Under the pieces are notes generated by a model, which was given only the letters and a program-made list of their open reading frames with translations, had not been told where the DNA came from and did not search any database. A stretch of 64,000 nt of DNA from Batillaria attramentaria (lineage: Eukaryota; Mollusca; Gastropoda; Batillariidae): the NCBI GenBank assembly GCA_018292915.2, contig JACVVK020000213.1, forward strand, positions 798,501-862,500, in the 5' to 3' direction. Of this stretch, positions 61,746-64,000 are shown piece by piece (the first letter of the stretch is position 1; each line of letters opens with the position of its first letter). Both the position numbers and the translations under genes were made by a program.

Positions 61746-64000
61746 CCCCTCCTCTCCCAGCACCGCTTTGGGTGTAACATTATTACATAAGAACACAAAC
61801 TTTAGTCGTAACTTATTTTAAAAAGAACTAAAACTGATGATCTTTACGGCATACCAGAGTTATGTCCTTTGCGAGATGTCGTGATTTCACATGGTGAACA
61901 ACGGCTTTGCAAAAAGGTGTTTTGGCTGATCGTTTCTTTGTCAGAGTTCATGAGACATAGTTGTACACAGTCCTAAAATGATTGGAAACGCCGGACGTGA
62001 TGTAAAATATATAAGCGCAGGGGGAGTCCAATAACTTGAGTTAGAGTCTAATAATATTAACGTTAATGGGCTGGATCCCGGGGGAGGGGGGAGGGGGTCC
62101 AAGTACTACAGGGGTATAACAGCTTTATGACACCGGCGGCAGATGAGCATCCATTGCTGTCATTGCAAGAAAAACTGAGGACACGAATGGATTTTTGGGC
62201 AGTGCAGTCAGTGCTCGGTCTGACAAGAAAACTGACAACTGCTGCCGAAGCCATGGCGGACCGGTGTTTAATTACATTTGTTGACACCGAGAGCGGATGA
62301 TGTTTGAGGGATCTGACCGAGAAGACACCGGGTCTGCGCACAACCAGAGCACGGTCAGACTCAGCGTCCTTCTGCGATCCGGCTATTGTGTACACACTTA
62401 CGTCATTCCGAGCAGACACTGACCAGGCCAAACGCCGTTGACTGAGTCGTTCTTGGATTTAAAAAAAAAAAAAAAACTGTTCAGAACTTAAGATCACTGG
62501 CAGTTGACACATTATCCAGTGTCCGTTTTAGATACAGACTCCGCAAACTTTGACGGTGGCCCCAAAGTTCTCAGTTTACGTCTCTGTCTCAGTACATGCA
62601 CCGTAGTAGCCGGCCTGCAGATCATTACCCACTGAGTTCAAGTTGTCTCAGTTGGAATTCCACACCGCGTCTCTTTGGTCGCGTAGCAACTCGAGGGAAC
62701 CAGAAGACAAACTGACTGAAATGTGTTGGAAAACTTGAACAGAGGCTGCGACTGACATGGGGAGGGGAGGGGGGGGGGGGGCGAGAGAGGGAGGGGGTGC
62801 TCAGTACAAGAGCACAGCGCTCTCTCTCTCTCTCTCTCTCGGAGCCTACCCTTTCCTGTTTTTTTTTTTTTTAAATAAACTTCCGGTCTAATTGAGTCTT
62901 TCTACAACCCAACATTTAATTGACGGCCCGCGCCCCTGCTTTTCTTGTTGGTGTTGACCCGGCCTCTAGGTCAAGGGGACTACTAGTATTGAACCCAGGC
63001 CCATTATACGTGTACTATGGCTGAAAAAAAGTCACTGTCGTGTGATTGTGGCGTCAGGGTACGTCAGCGCAACCTCGTCGCCACACTGAACTGGTATGCG
63101 ATGTACCCGGTCGCGAGCGACCTGGTACGCAAGATTCAAATCGGTTTGGCAAAAGTAGCTTCAGGAGTTCGTGCAGCGCTCAGTGACGATAGGCGGGGTA
63201 TGCGTCCTATTACATGGCATCGCACTAACACTACTGACACGACTATGACCGTGACCATTGTCAGTCGTACTACTGATAATAATTATGCAGAACTGACGAC
63301 GGTTGCAACTTCCTGTTTTTTGTCAGTGCTCGTCCGTTCCTGATTTTGTTTTGTTCGGTTTTGTATTGTTTTTTTTGTTGTTTTTGTTTTGTTTTGTTGT
63401 TGTTGTTGTTTTCTTGTTTCGTTGTTGCTATGGTTGTTGTTGTTTTTTCTTTGCTTGTTTTTTTTTTCTTCTTCTGTTTTTGTTTTATTTTTGTTTTCCT
63501 GTACCCCCATCGGGTTGGAAAAATAAACTTGACTTGACCTGGTAACCACGGTACAACTGTACCTTTTGTTCTGTTCTCATTGTGTTTTAATGTGTGCATT
63601 GTCACGTTCGGAATTCTTTTCCTGATAACAAGCAAGACGTGACTCAGTGAAGTTTGGTTGAGACTGACACACGTAGGCCAATCTGATTCACACACACGGC
63701 ACAAGGCTGTGCGGTTTCCGCCTCAAACGAGGCTCTCCCACTCAATGATTTCATTCTAATCACAGTTCATCATCCACTCAGTGGAAATATCACAGTTCAG
63801 AAGACGTCGCTGTATTGTAGTCAGAGCTCTATTTATCATTAAGACAGACTCGATATTTCTAGCGCGCAGGCCCACTCACAAGCTCAGTGTTTCGAAACAG
63901 AAGTTGCCTTCAGACCATTCCTGTTCCGGGGGGCCTAACGTTACTCTTGGCCCCCGCGACGATGCCAACTCGGGCTAACCGAAACCGGGCTGAGCTTAGT
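61746..64000. other. Intergenic right end, no firm gene
   Basis: Open frames at 62,063-62,431 (minus) and 63,017-63,343 (plus) have no recognisable domain, though both lie beside plausible donors. Other contents: G-run 62,770-62,781, (CT)n 62,819-62,840, a T-rich retroposon end (63,350-63,540; GGAAAAATAAACTTGACTTG) and a diverged dispersed repeat (63,830-63,900). Confidence 0.5.

Noticed and set aside
62063..62431. 122-codon minus-strand ORF
   Set aside because: No domain recognised; a donor-like GTAAGTGTG inside it is not enough evidence for a gene.
63017..63343. 108-codon plus-strand ORF starting MAEKKSLSCDCG
   Set aside because: No domain recognised and it runs into T-rich repeat sequence. 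It might be a first exon, but there is nothing to support this.

Overview
The window is nuclear DNA from an animal, most likely a mollusc and perhaps a caenogastropod snail. The evidence is spliced genes with short phase-conserved exons and GT-AG introns, very long (AC)n and (AG)n microsatellites, tRNA-derived SINEs, (ATT)n-tailed LINE 3' ends, MITEs and one TIR-bounded element. The animal call is secure. The mollusc/gastropod call is inference from repeat style and gene content, not a database match. No prokaryotic feature, rRNA, functional tRNA or CRISPR was seen.

Region 1 (1-25,961, minus strand) holds two tandem, same-orientation genes for large secreted proteins of the VWDE type (von Willebrand factor D and EGF domains). 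Paralog 1 (25,961 to 8,934) is reconstructed as 22 coding exons giving 1,070 residues: signal peptide, uromodulin-type cysteine-rich (D8C-like) region, an Ig-like/linker region, a VWD domain, one EGF-like repeat, a cysteine-rich tail, and a C-terminal repeat of the Ig-like module. Paralog 2 (7,307 to 1,146) has 13 coding exons (641 residues) with the same intron phases and runs off the left edge. Introns hold LINE 3' ends, a TTAA-bounded MITE, a 52-bp minisatellite and many microsatellites, nearly all (UG)n in the sense strand, some abutting splice sites.

Region 2 (about 28.45-46.8 kb, minus strand) is one transcription unit. It has a non-coding first exon ending at 46,693, seven coding exons between 43,268 and 38,623 for a 447-residue SLC16/monocarboxylate-transporter-like membrane protein, and a candidate 10-kb 3' UTR ending near a poly(A) signal at 28,513. 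Non-coding DNA of this block is strikingly CpG-poor compared with both sides. Between regions 1 and 2 (26.0-28.4 kb) lies repeat-bearing intergenic DNA.

Region 3 (46.8-64 kb) is transposon-rich and has no convincing host gene. Its most interesting occupant is a 3.1-kb element (50,551-53,656) bounded by CCCAGACAGCAC inverted repeats. It carries an array of CAAYRTTG palindromes at one end and a spliced minus-strand gene with a DUF4806-like C-terminal part; its first half looks broken. A 5'-truncated SINE with a 15-bp target duplication sits in its last intron. The region also holds a roughly 600-bp foldback palindrome, a MITE family shared with regions 1 and 2, several tRNA-derived SINEs and expanded microsatellite tails of retroposons.

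All exon borders were deduced by hand from splice-site consensus, reading-frame continuity and paralog comparison. None has transcript support.
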